DNA of 57,525 bases, taken from assembly GCA_900547685.1 (NCBI GenBank), contig URHS01000010.1, positions 1-57,525 of the forward strand, read 5' to 3'. Within the stretch, counting starts at the first letter, position 1; each line of letters starts with the position of its first letter. The notes under the pieces were generated by a model, which had not been told where the DNA came from, ran no database searches, and was given only the letters and a program-made list of their open reading frames with translations. Source of the stretch: an uncultured Blautia sp. (GTDB lineage Bacteria; Bacillota; Clostridia; Lachnospirales; Lachnospiraceae). The position numbers were made by a program, and so were the translations under genes. This document shows, piece after piece, positions 1 through 9,600 of this stretch.

Positions 1-820
1 CCGATCTAAGAGGGGAGTCTCCTTTACCAATTTCTATGGTAACACTGGGAATTTTCATTTCCAAAAGCGCCCAGTCTTTATATCCTGCCGGAGCTGTGGT
101 ATCCCATCCCTCTATAAGCTCATATCCCGTTGTATCCCCTATAATTTTTGCCAGTTTTTTCGTATCTTCTCTTAATTTTCCCTGCTGTCCGAAATCCCAA
201 TAAATCACCTCTCCTGACGAATGATAACTAATGGTTGCCTGAAATTTTTCTTTCCTTGTAAGCTTAGTAAGAAATTTTGTTTCCACTTCTGACTCCGGAC
301 ATTCTCCCTTATATTGTTCTGAGGAAGGTTCTTGTTTTTCACATTGATACTCCTCCCAAAAAGCAGCAAAATTCCGATTTAAATCCACACCTCTTGCATT
401 GGATTTCCACTTCATAAAATCTTCTTCTTTCATTTCTAAAAGTTTTTCTTTCAATTTTTTATTTCTAATCCCATTTATACCTCTGTGACACAGCGCCGCT
501 CCATCAGGATTTACCATAGGGATTATATGTATTGCCACATCATAATTTTCTATTCCGTTTTTACAAATATTTTGAAGAAAATATTCTGTCTGTTTCACTA
601 AAAGCTTTGCTGTCATATATTCTCTCCCATGAATGGTTCCTGTAAATAACAGCTTTCTTCCTGCGTTTTTATTTCCCACGATTATCCTGTAAATTTCTCT
701 GTCATCAAAACTCTTTCCCAGACTGTCAATCCAAAGTTTTTCCTGATATTGATACAGCAGATTTCTCAATTCTTTTTCCATGGTTTCATACTCATATAGT
801 AAAATTCTGTCATTATACAT
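1..820 (-). CDS. M14-family zinc carboxypeptidase, C-terminus cut by window edge
   Basis: I translated the open frame from the ATG at 820 to the window edge: about 273 residues with no stop. It has the M14 zinc motif HGRE (two zinc ligands, near residue 70), NPDG, DLNRN (substrate arginine), a third zinc ligand in YHSSG, and the catalytic glutamate in TIEIG near the cut end. M14 enzymes remove residues from the C-terminus of peptides. This short, signal-less form resembles the M14C group that cleaves gamma-D-glutamyl-diaminopimelate in peptidoglycan peptides. No signal peptide is visible, so a cytoplasmic role in muropeptide recycling is possible (inference). A GAGGGT ribosome site lies 7 nt before the ATG. 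Confidence 0.85.
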   Translation of the reverse strand, partial: MYNDRILLYEYETMEKELRNLLYQYQEKLWIDSLGKSFDDREIYRIIVGNKNAGRKLLFTGTIHGREYMTAKLLVKQTEYFLQNICKNGIENYDVAIHIIPMVNPDGAALCHRGINGIRNKKLKEKLLEMKEEDFMKWKSNARGVDLNRNFAAFWEEYQCEKQEPSSEQYKGECPESEVETKFLTKLTRKEKFQATISYHSSGEVIYWDFGQQGKLREDTKKLAKIIGDTTGYELIEGWDTTAPAGYKDWALLEMKIPSVTIEIGKGDSPLRS

Positions 821-848
821 TGACGATACCCTCGAAAATTATTATAAT
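820..848 (+). promoter_or_regulatory. Sigma-A promoter of the HAD hydrolase gene
   Basis: TTGACG (820-825), a 17-nt spacer and TATAAT (843-848), followed 36 nt later by the GTG start of the HAD gene. The -35 box touches the first base of the divergent carboxypeptidase start codon, so the two genes are packed back to back. Confidence 0.7.
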
Positions 849-884
849 AGTACAATAGATATTCTAAAAAAGGGAGATTAAGAA

Positions 885-1718
885 GTGAAAAACATGAAAC
901 GACTTCTTGCAATCATTGGAGTCGGTCTTTTAGTAGGTATGTACGTGTTGACTTTTATTCTATCTCTAACAGACCATTCTAAGACAGGCAGTATGCTCAT
1001 GGCATCTCTTTATGCTACTGTGGTGATACCTGTTCTCTTGTATGCCTTTATGCTGGTATACAAATGGACACATCCCAAAAATGAAGAAATACCAAAAATC
1101 TCTGCGGAAACTTCCGAAATCGATACGCTGATTTTTGATATTGGCAATGTGCTTGCAAAATATGACTGGAAGAAACTCTTAAAAGAATTAGGATATGATG
1201 AAAAAACGGGAACTGCTGTAGCCAAAGCCGTTTTTCTCAGCAAGGAATGGGCTGAAGCTGACCGTGGAACTCTGTCAGAAGAAGAACTTTTACAGACCTT
1301 TATTTCCAATGCACCCAGCTACGAAAAAGAAATTCGTGAAACCTTTGATGCTGTTGGAAAAACGATTTCCACCTATCCTTACACCAAAGACTGGCTTAGT
1401 TATTTGAAAAAACGCGGCTATAAGATTTATATTTTATCCAACTTTCCAAAGCCTGTCTATGACCGGTGCATAGACGAACTGGATTTTCTAAATCTTGTAG
1501 ACGGAGGATATATGTCCTGGCAAATACACTATATAAAGCCAGAACCGGAAATTTATCAAAAACTGATTACAGATTTTAAAATTATTCCACAGAAATCTGT
1601 ATTTATTGATGATTTAATGGACAATATTGCTGAAGCACGTGCACTTGGCTTTCACGCAATTCACTTTACAGGTAAGAAAAATGCAGTTCGACAATTATTG
1701 GATTTCGGAGTAAAATAA
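885..1718 (+). CDS. Membrane-anchored HAD-superfamily hydrolase
   Basis: 277 residues. Two hydrophobic segments (about residues 6-27 and 36-59) precede a cytoplasmic HAD domain, an unusual arrangement for a class that is normally soluble. HAD motifs in order: FDIGNVL (nucleophile Asp near 85), LSNF (motif II), KPEPEIY (motif III lysine) and FIDD (motif IV). The residue two after the nucleophile is Gly, not the usual Asp general acid, as in YihX-like phosphatases. GTG at 885 is preferred over ATG at 894 because AGGGAG lies 8 nt before it. Likely a phosphatase for a small phosphorylated substrate; the substrate cannot be named. Confidence 0.85.
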   Translation: MKNMKRLLAIIGVGLLVGMYVLTFILSLTDHSKTGSMLMASLYATVVIPVLLYAFMLVYKWTHPKNEEIPKISAETSEIDTLIFDIGNVLAKYDWKKLLKELGYDEKTGTAVAKAVFLSKEWAEADRGTLSEEELLQTFISNAPSYEKEIRETFDAVGKTISTYPYTKDWLSYLKKRGYKIYILSNFPKPVYDRCIDELDFLNLVDGGYMSWQIHYIKPEPEIYQKLITDFKIIPQKSVFIDDLMDNIAEARALGFHAIHFTGKKNAVRQLLDFGVK

Positions 1719-1720
1719 AA

Positions 1721-1752
1721 AACAGCAATAGGTTACATAACCTATTGCTGTT
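1721..1752. terminator. Bidirectional terminator between convergent genes
   Basis: Perfect 15-bp inverted repeat (arms 1721-1735 and 1738-1752) with A-runs on the left and T-runs on the right. It sits between the HAD stop codon and the stop codon of the antiporter gene, so it can end transcription from both sides. Confidence 0.9.
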
Positions 1753-1754
1753 TT

Positions 1755-3041
1755 TTATTTTGTAGTTCTTCTTCTAAACAGAATAAATAAAATTGCACTA
1801 ATTCCCATCAAAATCGGATAAAACAGATATGGCATAATCTGTACCGGAGACAATGCAGAAAGTCCTGCTGCTGTTAAAAGCTGCGCTCCGTAAGGAATAA
1901 TACCCTGTCCTACTGATGCAAAAATATCCAATAAAGAAGCACTTCTTCTTGGAGATACATCAAATTCTTCGCTGATTTCTTTGGCAATAGGACCTGACAT
2001 AACAATCGCTACTGTATTATTTGCAGTACAGCAATCTACCAACAATGCCAAAATAGAAATACCAAACTCTCCGCCTCTTGGGCCATTAATTCTTTTCTTA
2101 ATCAAATTTAAAATAAATTCAATTCCACCGTATTCTTTCACTAAAGCTACAATAGCAGCCACAATAATAGAAATAACTGTAATATCATACATACTGGTAA
2201 TTCCCTCGCCCATTTTCTGGAAAACTTCTCCAAGGGCAAAAGCTCCGGTTCCCACACCGACAATGGCTGATAAAATTGTTCCCGCAATCAAAACTATGAA
2301 TACATTAATTCCAATCAAAGCACCAATCAACACTACCAAATATGGGATTACTTTCACAATCTGATAATTCAGTTCTTCATCAATATTTCCTGCATTTCCG
2401 CTGGCAATAAAGAAGAAAATAACTGCTGTTATAATTGCTGCCGGCAATACGATAAGGAAATTTTCCTTAAATTTATCCTTCATTTCACATCCCTGTGTTC
2501 GAACAGCTGCAATTGTTGTATCAGAAATCATAGATAAATTATCACCAAACATAGCGCCACATACAATAGCACCCATACAAATCGGCATAGAAATTCCTGT
2601 TTTTTCTGCAATACCTACACCAATAGGAGCCATAGCAGTAATTGTCCCCACAGATGTTCCCATAGATACAGAAATAAAGCATCCAATAATAAACAATCCC
2701 ACGACTGCAATTGATGACGGCATAATAGAAAGCCCTAAATTTACAGTACTTTCTACTCCCCCAGCTGCCTTAATCGTACCGGAAAAAGCACCGGCAGCAA
2801 GGAAAATCAGACACATTGTCACGATATTTTCTTCTCCGATACCTTTAGAAATAATGGAAATCTTATCGTGAAAACGCACTCTGGGGTTCTGTAAAAACGC
2901 CACAACCAAAGCGATTAAAAATCCCACAATGGCAGGCATTGTATAAAAATCATTGGAAATAATTCCCGCACCGATAAAGATGACAAGGAATATTCCAATG
3001 GGTAAAAGCGCCGAAGCTCTCCCCTTCTTTTCCTGTTTCAT
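1755..3041 (-). CDS. nhaC: NhaC-family Na+/H+ antiporter
   Basis: About 428 residues from the chosen start, nearly all hydrophobic with some 11-12 membrane segments and the conserved glycine-rich stretches of the NhaC/arginine-ornithine-like ion transporter family (for example SMGTSVGTITAMAPIG and CGAMFGDNLSMISDTT). It probably exchanges sodium for protons or a related metabolite pair across the membrane. An in-frame ATG at 3056 lacks a ribosome site; the ATG at 3041 has AGAGGA 6 nt ahead. It lies a few nt after purB on the same strand and is probably co-transcribed. Ion specificity is not readable from sequence. Confidence 0.85.
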   Translation of the reverse strand: MKQEKKGRASALLPIGIFLVIFIGAGIISNDFYTMPAIVGFLIALVVAFLQNPRVRFHDKISIISKGIGEENIVTMCLIFLAAGAFSGTIKAAGGVESTVNLGLSIMPSSIAVVGLFIIGCFISVSMGTSVGTITAMAPIGVGIAEKTGISMPICMGAIVCGAMFGDNLSMISDTTIAAVRTQGCEMKDKFKENFLIVLPAAIITAVIFFFIASGNAGNIDEELNYQIVKVIPYLVVLIGALIGINVFIVLIAGTILSAIVGVGTGAFALGEVFQKMGEGITSMYDITVISIIVAAIVALVKEYGGIEFILNLIKKRINGPRGGEFGISILALLVDCCTANNTVAIVMSGPIAKEISEEFDVSPRRSASLLDIFASVGQGIIPYGAQLLTAAGLSALSPVQIMPYLFYPILMGISAILFILFRRRTTK

Positions 3042-3068
3042 ATCATGTCCTCTCATTTCTGTTGTATT

Positions 3069-4502
3069 TTACACGTTGATTTCTGCTGTCATACCCAGAA
3101 GCTCTTTATTTGCCTCCAAAACAGGATGAACTACTTTCTTTAAGAAGTTATCTACCTGAACTGCCGCACGTCCTGTATATTTTGCAGGCTCCATAGTTTT
3201 CTGCAACTCTTCCAGTGTCATGTTAAACGCCGGATCAGCAGCAATCAGTTCCAGAAGATTGTTATCTTTACCTTCTACTTTTACATTTCTTCCTGCTTCC
3301 ATAGAAAGCTCGCGAATTCTTTCATGTAATTCCTGACGGTCTCCCCCTGCTTTTACAGCATCCATCATAATATTTTCTGTAGCCATAAATGGAAGTTCAC
3401 TTCTTAAACGTTTTTCGATAACTTTTGGATATACAACCAAACCGTCTACCACATTTAAGCAAAGGTCTAAAATACCGTCAATGGCAAGGAAGCCTTCCGG
3501 AACAGAAAGACGTTTATTTGCAGAGTCATCCAATGTTCTTTCAAACCACTGTGTTGCAGATGTAATGGCAGGATTTAACGCATCTACCATAACAAATCTG
3601 GACAGAGACGCAATTCTTTCACTTCTCATCGGGTTTCTCTTATATGCCATAGCAGAAGAACCGATCTGGCTCTTTTCAAATGGTTCTTCTACTTCTTTTA
3701 AGTGCTGAAGCAGACGGATGTCATTAGAAAATTTATGAGCACTTGCAGCAATTCCTGCAAGCACATTTAAAACTCTTGTATCTACTTTACGGGAATAAGT
3801 CTGTCCGGAAACAGGATAGCATTCCTTAAATCCCATTTTCTGTGCAATCATCGGATCAATTTTATCAATGGTTTCCTGATCGCCATCAAATAATTCTAAA
3901 AAGCTTGCCTGTGTTCCTGTTGTTCCTTTAGATCCTAACAGTTTCATTGTACTAAGTACAAAATCTAAATCTTCTAAATCTAATAAGAATTCCTGCATCC
4001 AAAGAGTTGCTCTCTTTCCTACCGTTGTAGGCTGTGCAGGCTGAAAATGAGTAAATGCAAGTGTTGGCAGAGCTTTATGTTCCTCTGCGAATTTTGCCAA
4101 TTCTGCAATAACATTCACCAGTTTTTTACGAACCAGTTTTAACGCCTCTGTCATAACAATAATATCTGTATTGTCACCTACATAACAGCTTGTTGCACCT
4201 AAATGAATAATTCCCTTTGCTTTCGGACACTGTACCCCATAAGCATACACATGGGACATAACATCATGACGAACCTGTTTTTCTCTTTCCTTTGCCACAT
4301 CGTAATTGATGTTATCTGCGTTGGCTTTTAATTCATCAATCTGTTCCTGGGTAATATTCAAACCTAATTCCTTTTCAGTTTCAGCCAAAGCAATCCACAA
4401 TTTTCTCCATGTACGGAATTTCATATCCGGAGAAAAAATATACTGCATTTCTCTGCTTGCATAACGCTCGGATAATGGGCTTACATATCTGTCTGTACTC
4501 AT
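3069..4502 (-). CDS. purB: Adenylosuccinate lyase
   Basis: 477 residues of the fumarase/aspartase superfamily. It splits SAICAR to AICAR plus fumarate and adenylosuccinate to AMP plus fumarate in purine synthesis. The signature flexible loop reads GSSAMAYKRNP (about residues 280-290), carrying the catalytic serine and the substrate-binding Lys/Asn; Ala replaces the common Pro after Met. The length and the N-terminal motif SPLSERYAS match the longer ADSL type. AGAGG precedes the ATG by about 10 nt. purC lies 7 kb away on the other strand, so the purine genes are dispersed. Confidence 0.96.
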   Translation of the reverse strand: MSTDRYVSPLSERYASREMQYIFSPDMKFRTWRKLWIALAETEKELGLNITQEQIDELKANADNINYDVAKEREKQVRHDVMSHVYAYGVQCPKAKGIIHLGATSCYVGDNTDIIVMTEALKLVRKKLVNVIAELAKFAEEHKALPTLAFTHFQPAQPTTVGKRATLWMQEFLLDLEDLDFVLSTMKLLGSKGTTGTQASFLELFDGDQETIDKIDPMIAQKMGFKECYPVSGQTYSRKVDTRVLNVLAGIAASAHKFSNDIRLLQHLKEVEEPFEKSQIGSSAMAYKRNPMRSERIASLSRFVMVDALNPAITSATQWFERTLDDSANKRLSVPEGFLAIDGILDLCLNVVDGLVVYPKVIEKRLRSELPFMATENIMMDAVKAGGDRQELHERIRELSMEAGRNVKVEGKDNNLLELIAADPAFNMTLEELQKTMEPAKYTGRAAVQVDNFLKKVVHPVLEANKELLGMTAEINV

Positions 4503-4551
4503 ATTCTTCTTACCTCTGCTTTCTTATACTTACTCAGTGTAATACATCTGG

Positions 4552-4580
4552 ATTATATCTCATTAACTTTAAAAACACAA
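4552..4580 (-). promoter_or_regulatory. Sigma-A promoter of purB-nhaC
   Basis: On the minus strand TTGTGT (4580-4575), 17-nt spacer, TATAAT (4557-4552), about 50 nt before the purB start. No purine riboswitch or clear PurR box was seen between it and the gene. Confidence 0.65.
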
Positions 4581-4608
4581 GACGAAAATGCACCTCCAAA
4601 GCCATTCC

Positions 4609-5385
4609 CTAAAAACCTGTACTCCTGTGATATTCTTTAATAAATCCTTCCAAACGTTTTCCCGGTTCTTGGGTTTCCGGCTCATCTACACTCTCACCGA
4701 CATTTTTCAGCTTTTCTTTTATTTCTTCCTGCACCTGGGGAGAAACTCCCATACGATTGCATACTCCCGGAAATCCCTCCGGGTTTCCCATGCAGCACGC
4801 CATAAGATAATGAGAGAGAACCTGCTTCGTATGTAAAAACTGATATGCTTTCAAAAAGCACTCTGCGGCTTCTTCAAACTGAAACAAATGCAGATAAGCA
4901 CATCCCATATTGTGATAAATTCCACCACGAAACTGCTCTCCCAGTCCTTCCTTATCTTCTTTTAAAAGTGCATTCTCATAAATCTTAACAGCATTTACAT
5001 ACATCTTATTTTCTACCAGATAATCTCCCTTTTTCTTCTCACGAAGAACTTTTGGCTGCTGCTCCAATAAGGAAATCTGCTCATTTAATTTCTTAAATTC
5101 CTGATGTATCAGATAATTAATTTCCTTAAAGACAGCAAGAATAAATTCTCCTGTTCCCATATTTTCTTCCAACACTTTATAAAGGCGGCGATATAATTTC
5201 TCCAGACCAAATTCTTTGCGAATCCAGTCACAGAGATGCTCATTTAAAATACTTTCATCCAAAAGATAAATGTTATGGTAAAAATAATAGCACAGCTCCT
5301 CAATACTATAAATATTGGTGCTAATATTCTCGATATAATAGGGAATTTCTGCTCTTTTTAACTGACATAAAATATATCCGCTCAT
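4609..5385 (-). CDS. TPR-repeat protein, last gene of the Hsp70-like/DUF5717 operon
   Basis: 258 residues, soluble, no signal peptide. The first ~95 residues are helical with no family I recognise. A charged coiled-coil-like stretch follows (about 95-115), then at least two TPR-like helical pairs (about 118-190; YVNAVKIYENALLKEDKE, then IYHNMGCAYLHLFQFEEAAECFLKAY). The C-terminal 60 residues are acidic and probably flexible. It starts 12 nt after the Hsp70-like gene, with AAGGAGG 6 nt before the ATG, so translation should be strong and co-transcribed. TPR proteins commonly bind chaperones or scaffolds, so a partner role for the two upstream products is a reasonable inference, not shown. Confidence 0.75.
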   Translation of the reverse strand: MSGYILCQLKRAEIPYYIENISTNIYSIEELCYYFYHNIYLLDESILNEHLCDWIRKEFGLEKLYRRLYKVLEENMGTGEFILAVFKEINYLIHQEFKKLNEQISLLEQQPKVLREKKKGDYLVENKMYVNAVKIYENALLKEDKEGLGEQFRGGIYHNMGCAYLHLFQFEEAAECFLKAYQFLHTKQVLSHYLMACCMGNPEGFPGVCNRMGVSPQVQEEIKEKLKNVGESVDEPETQEPGKRLEGFIKEYHRSTGF

Positions 5386-5397
5386 TCATATCCTCCT

Positions 5398-6645
5398 TTA
5401 CCATGACACTTTTTCTGTCCACACGTTTCCATTAGAAGGAAACATCTCTCCAAATCCCATATCTTCCACAACAATCACACAGGTTTCACTGCTTTCATAA
5501 GATATACAAATTTTTAACCTTGTAGTCTTATTCGGTCTTTTCGGAAGTCCCGGAAGTTTCATACTAAATCTGGTCTTACTTCCACCTTCCATAGGAGTTA
5601 CTACAAATTCCAAATCCTCTTTTTCATCCAATATCAACTCCAGCTCTGTATGAATTTCATACCAGTTCTTACCTGCTTCTACCAAAGGATAAGCCTTCGG
5701 CGAGCCATTAACTAACATTTCCATTGCCACATTATTCTGTATCAAAGAAGGACTTAAATACAAATATCCTTTTAAAATTCCTTCATCACATTTTTCTCTG
5801 GCGCCATAACAAGCTCCTTTTACATAGAGATTATTTCCATAAAAAACATGCCTTTGATTTCTGCACAAAAACGGAATAGAACGTACTGCCCACTCCTGAT
5901 CAAATCCTTCCCCTACCATATAAATACTGGAATAAGGATCTTTTCCACAAGAGCGGTCAATTAAACGATAGAAATCCTCATCTCTCTTTACCGGATCTGT
6001 GGATAATTCTGCTGTAATCCCATGCTCAATATATGCGATTGCCGGTCTTTTCTGATTATCCATGACCAACCTTGCAAAAGAAACCTGATTGCCCTCAAAC
6101 AAAAACCAGCCAATTTTTCTCGTACAGTTATCTTTCCTGTGATTCATTACATAATAGTAAAAGCTCTCATCATAATCCTGAAGGAAAATCTGATTTCTGG
6201 AAAATCCCATACTTCTTACTGCCTCATAAACAACCTTCACCATAGCAGAAGAAAGTTTTGGAACCGTAATCATAAAACCTTTTATCTGCCTTACAGGATC
6301 TCCCACCCCTAAAAGAGATAATACACCTTTTAAATAAGCTTCCATAAGCTCGGCAGCCTCAAAAACCTTTTCTCCTACACGGACAGGTTCTGCCTCTCCC
6401 CATATACCCAACAGCCCGTTTACTGCAATTTCCCCTTCATTGGCTGAAAAATATTCTGCCTCCAGCCCGTAGTGCCAGATTTCCTTTTCCGGATTTACCG
6501 ATAACAGGGTGGGAAAAAGATACTGATTGCTCCCTGCCTTTACAGAAACAGAAATCGGCTCTTTCTCTTTCCTGTCGTAATAACAAAGCTGTGATTGAAG
6601 CTTTCCGATTTCCAGCCCTACTATAATGTTTCTCGTTTCGTTCAT
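5398..6645 (-). CDS. Divergent Hsp70-like (actin-ATPase fold) protein, DUF5716-type
   Basis: About 415 residues. It follows the Hsp70 plan: VGLEIGKLQSQL where DnaK has the phosphate-1 loop, GFMITVPKLSS like DnaK VITVPAYF (near 125), a helix ending IFLQDYDESFYYYV where DnaK has INEPTAAALAYG (near 158), VGEGF like the adenosine motif (near 248) and ACYGA near 282. After about residue 290 a beta-rich segment resembles the Hsp70 substrate-binding beta domain; there is no helical lid. The phosphate-2 motif (DLGGGT in DnaK) is absent and phosphate-1 is altered, so ATP hydrolysis may be weak or lost. I recall the Pfam name DUF5716 for this group (unverified). The ATG at 6645 has AAGGGG 8 nt ahead, overlapping the stop of the upstream gene. 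Confidence 0.72.
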   Translation of the reverse strand: MNETRNIIVGLEIGKLQSQLCYYDRKEKEPISVSVKAGSNQYLFPTLLSVNPEKEIWHYGLEAEYFSANEGEIAVNGLLGIWGEAEPVRVGEKVFEAAELMEAYLKGVLSLLGVGDPVRQIKGFMITVPKLSSAMVKVVYEAVRSMGFSRNQIFLQDYDESFYYYVMNHRKDNCTRKIGWFLFEGNQVSFARLVMDNQKRPAIAYIEHGITAELSTDPVKRDEDFYRLIDRSCGKDPYSSIYMVGEGFDQEWAVRSIPFLCRNQRHVFYGNNLYVKGACYGAREKCDEGILKGYLYLSPSLIQNNVAMEMLVNGSPKAYPLVEAGKNWYEIHTELELILDEKEDLEFVVTPMEGGSKTRFSMKLPGLPKRPNKTTRLKICISYESSETCVIVVEDMGFGEMFPSNGNVWTEKVSW

Positions 6646-6657
6646 TTCTTTCACCCC

Positions 6658-9600
6658 TTAATCCAGCAATTCAAATAATTGTGCCACCTGTCTTTCCTGT
6701 TTCAAATAAGATTGCTCCAGCTTTGAAAGCTCTTCTGTCTTTCCTTCCTCTAACAGCTTTAACATTCGATTTAACAACTGATATTTACTGTGTCCATATG
6801 CTTCCGCAGCCTCTACCTGTAAAATCTGCTGTGGAATTTCCCATGTCTGTCCGTTTCGCTCGATTACAAAACGATACAAAAGCTTTTCTCCGTAAAACAA
6901 GATAAATTCTTTGTTATAAATACCCTGATACCGTTCTTTTAAAGGCTCTGTTTTTTCTTCGGAAATCACATGTTCTCTCTCCACCTGATAGTAAAGCGTA
7001 ACCTTCGCTCCCGGTCCTGCCTTACATTCCACAAACATTTTATCTTCCATCTGGCATGCCTGCAAAAGCTCCCTTGGCATATTCTGGAAAAATTCAAATT
7101 TCAGCCTTTCTCTTCTACATTCCTCCAAAATTTTCTGAGCTCTCTGCTTTTTCTTTGTATCCCATTTATTTTGCTCTGTGTCATGCTTTAAAAGAGCCAA
7201 TCTGCAGATAATGTCGCACTCCCATTCTTTTTCCATGAGATTTTCTAATGCTTCAAAGAGAATTTCCCCTGTTTCTTTTCCGCCTACAAAATAGCCGTAA
7301 GACTCAAAAGTCAAATAAGCCAGAACAACATGCTCATTTCCACCCTGCTGTATATAATCTTTCAGAACCTCCAGACCCTGCTCAGAATAAATTCTGGTAA
7401 ACATACTGTACCGAAGAATTCGTTCTTCCAAAGCATAGCAATCCAGAGAAAAACCTCTGACACGCTTCCACAATTCTGTCATCTCCTGCACAGGACCTTC
7501 AAAGTAAGATGCCATATACTTTAAAAGAACTTCATCATAAATACCCGATTTTACAATATAGCCTGCCAACAGCAGTAATTCTTCCTCATATTCAAACTCT
7601 AAGTTCAAAATCATTCTGCTGCACAATCTTAAAAGAATAGACATATCTATATCTTCATACCCATATTCGCAGATTAAATCATAAGCACCCACAAACATAT
7701 CCTGTTTCACTAAAATAGTAACCAATAAGCTTTTATTTACTTTTGCAAATGCTTTAAAATCCATTTCTTTTAAAGATTCTCTTAAATTCCGGTTATCCAT
7801 CTGTGACTCGTAATAGAGCAGAAGACGCTTACGGATTTCCTGCCGATAATCTTCTTCAAAAATATCCTGTTTTAAAACAGCTTCAAAACTGGAAATATTT
7901 TCTTCTGTAATGGGATTTTCATGTTTTAATTCCCCACAGGTATGCAAAAGCATTCCTGCATATCTCTGACCATCTTTTGCCAGCTTTCCTGACAATTCTT
8001 CAATATCTAAAAGCTTGTGAAGATTATAATCTACTGTTCCGATATATCTGCGCTTGCTGCTGTCCTCAAATAAAATCGCCGCATCCTGCGTATAGAGAGA
8101 AATATATGCTGTTCTGTCTGTGCACAAATATACCTGTTCTTCTTTCATTGCGGTATGACGGACAATTACCTTACATATTTTCGGATCGTCACAATACACC
8201 CTATAAGTAAATAATACTTTTGCCAGAGCAGCACGCACATTTTCATCTTCAGAATTTACACAAAACTCCTGATAAACCACTGCAAAATCTTCATTCATTC
8301 TGCCTTCTTTAATTTTATCACAGGCAAAAACTTCCATGTTTTGTTTATAAGCCTGGTAAGTTTCTCTATCCGTTTCTTTATTTCGAATAATATTACTGTA
8401 AATAAATGCCCTTCTCTGGTCACTTAATGTATTGTTATATCCGAAATACAGGCGAATAACTTTAGGCAAAACTTTCTGATAATTCCTGCTCATGGTTTCA
8501 ATATAATATTCATACAGGCCTGTAATTTTCAGTTCTGCCCTCACAGCTAAATCATACCATCTAAAGTATTCCGGTTTTCTGGGTTCTCCCTTCATAACAA
8601 ACTGGCAAATTCCTTTTATTACCAATGCAGACGGATATTTTTCATAAATATAAGTTAAAATTTCATACACCGGTTTTGAAAAACGCTTTAACTGTCCTGC
8701 CAAATCCACTGCACGAAATGCCATTTCTTCTGTGAGGATTCCGTATTTCTGTGCAAAGCGGTATACCTGTACAGTAAAATGGTTCATTTTTCGAAAAACA
8801 GAACCGTCTTCCGCACCTAATCTACATGCCATAAGATATAAAAACGGGCTTCTTGATCCTGTTCGGTATTGCTCCTCCAAAAAGAACATCTTTCTGGACT
8901 GCGTTTTAAGCACTTCCTCATCCATCTCGAAAATCATATATAAAAGCAGACAGCTGTCTACACGTCTTTGATACAACTGCTGTATACGCACTGCTGCCTT
9001 TTCTTTCAGCTGTGTACTTCTATGGGAGATTTCATCAAGGTATAGAAATGCACCTTCTAAAATCTCCTCCTCTTTCACTCTCTGATTATCTTCCAACGAA
9101 TCTAAAAGCTGTCTTGCCTTATCTTCCTGTCCGCTTAAAATCCACATATAAGCTTCAAAAAGCTGACATTCTGTAGAATAATAACCATTTTCTTTTAATT
9201 CTTCTAAAAGTATCTTTGTTTCTTCACACCACTGTGAAACAGTCATCTGCCCTAACTGAAGTTTTAAAAGAGCTTTTGCTGCTTCCAGTTTCTTTCTCTT
9301 TTCGTAGACAGTTACATCTATCTGTATTCGATTACTTTTTGATACCATAATTTCATAAGTAATCGTCTCATATACCGTTTTAATGGAAATTCTGCCAAAG
9401 TTTTTCCCTTTGCCCAGATATTCTTTTCGGATAATATATTCTAAGTCATACACACTTCCTATAAAATGTCCATCATGAATAACCTGTTTCTCTACTTCCA
9501 GAAAATCTCCTGATACTGTAATTTCTGCTCTTAAAAAGCCCCATCCGCTTCGCTTTATCCGCAATGTATCTTTTAAGGAGCTCTGTACTTCGTAAAGTTC

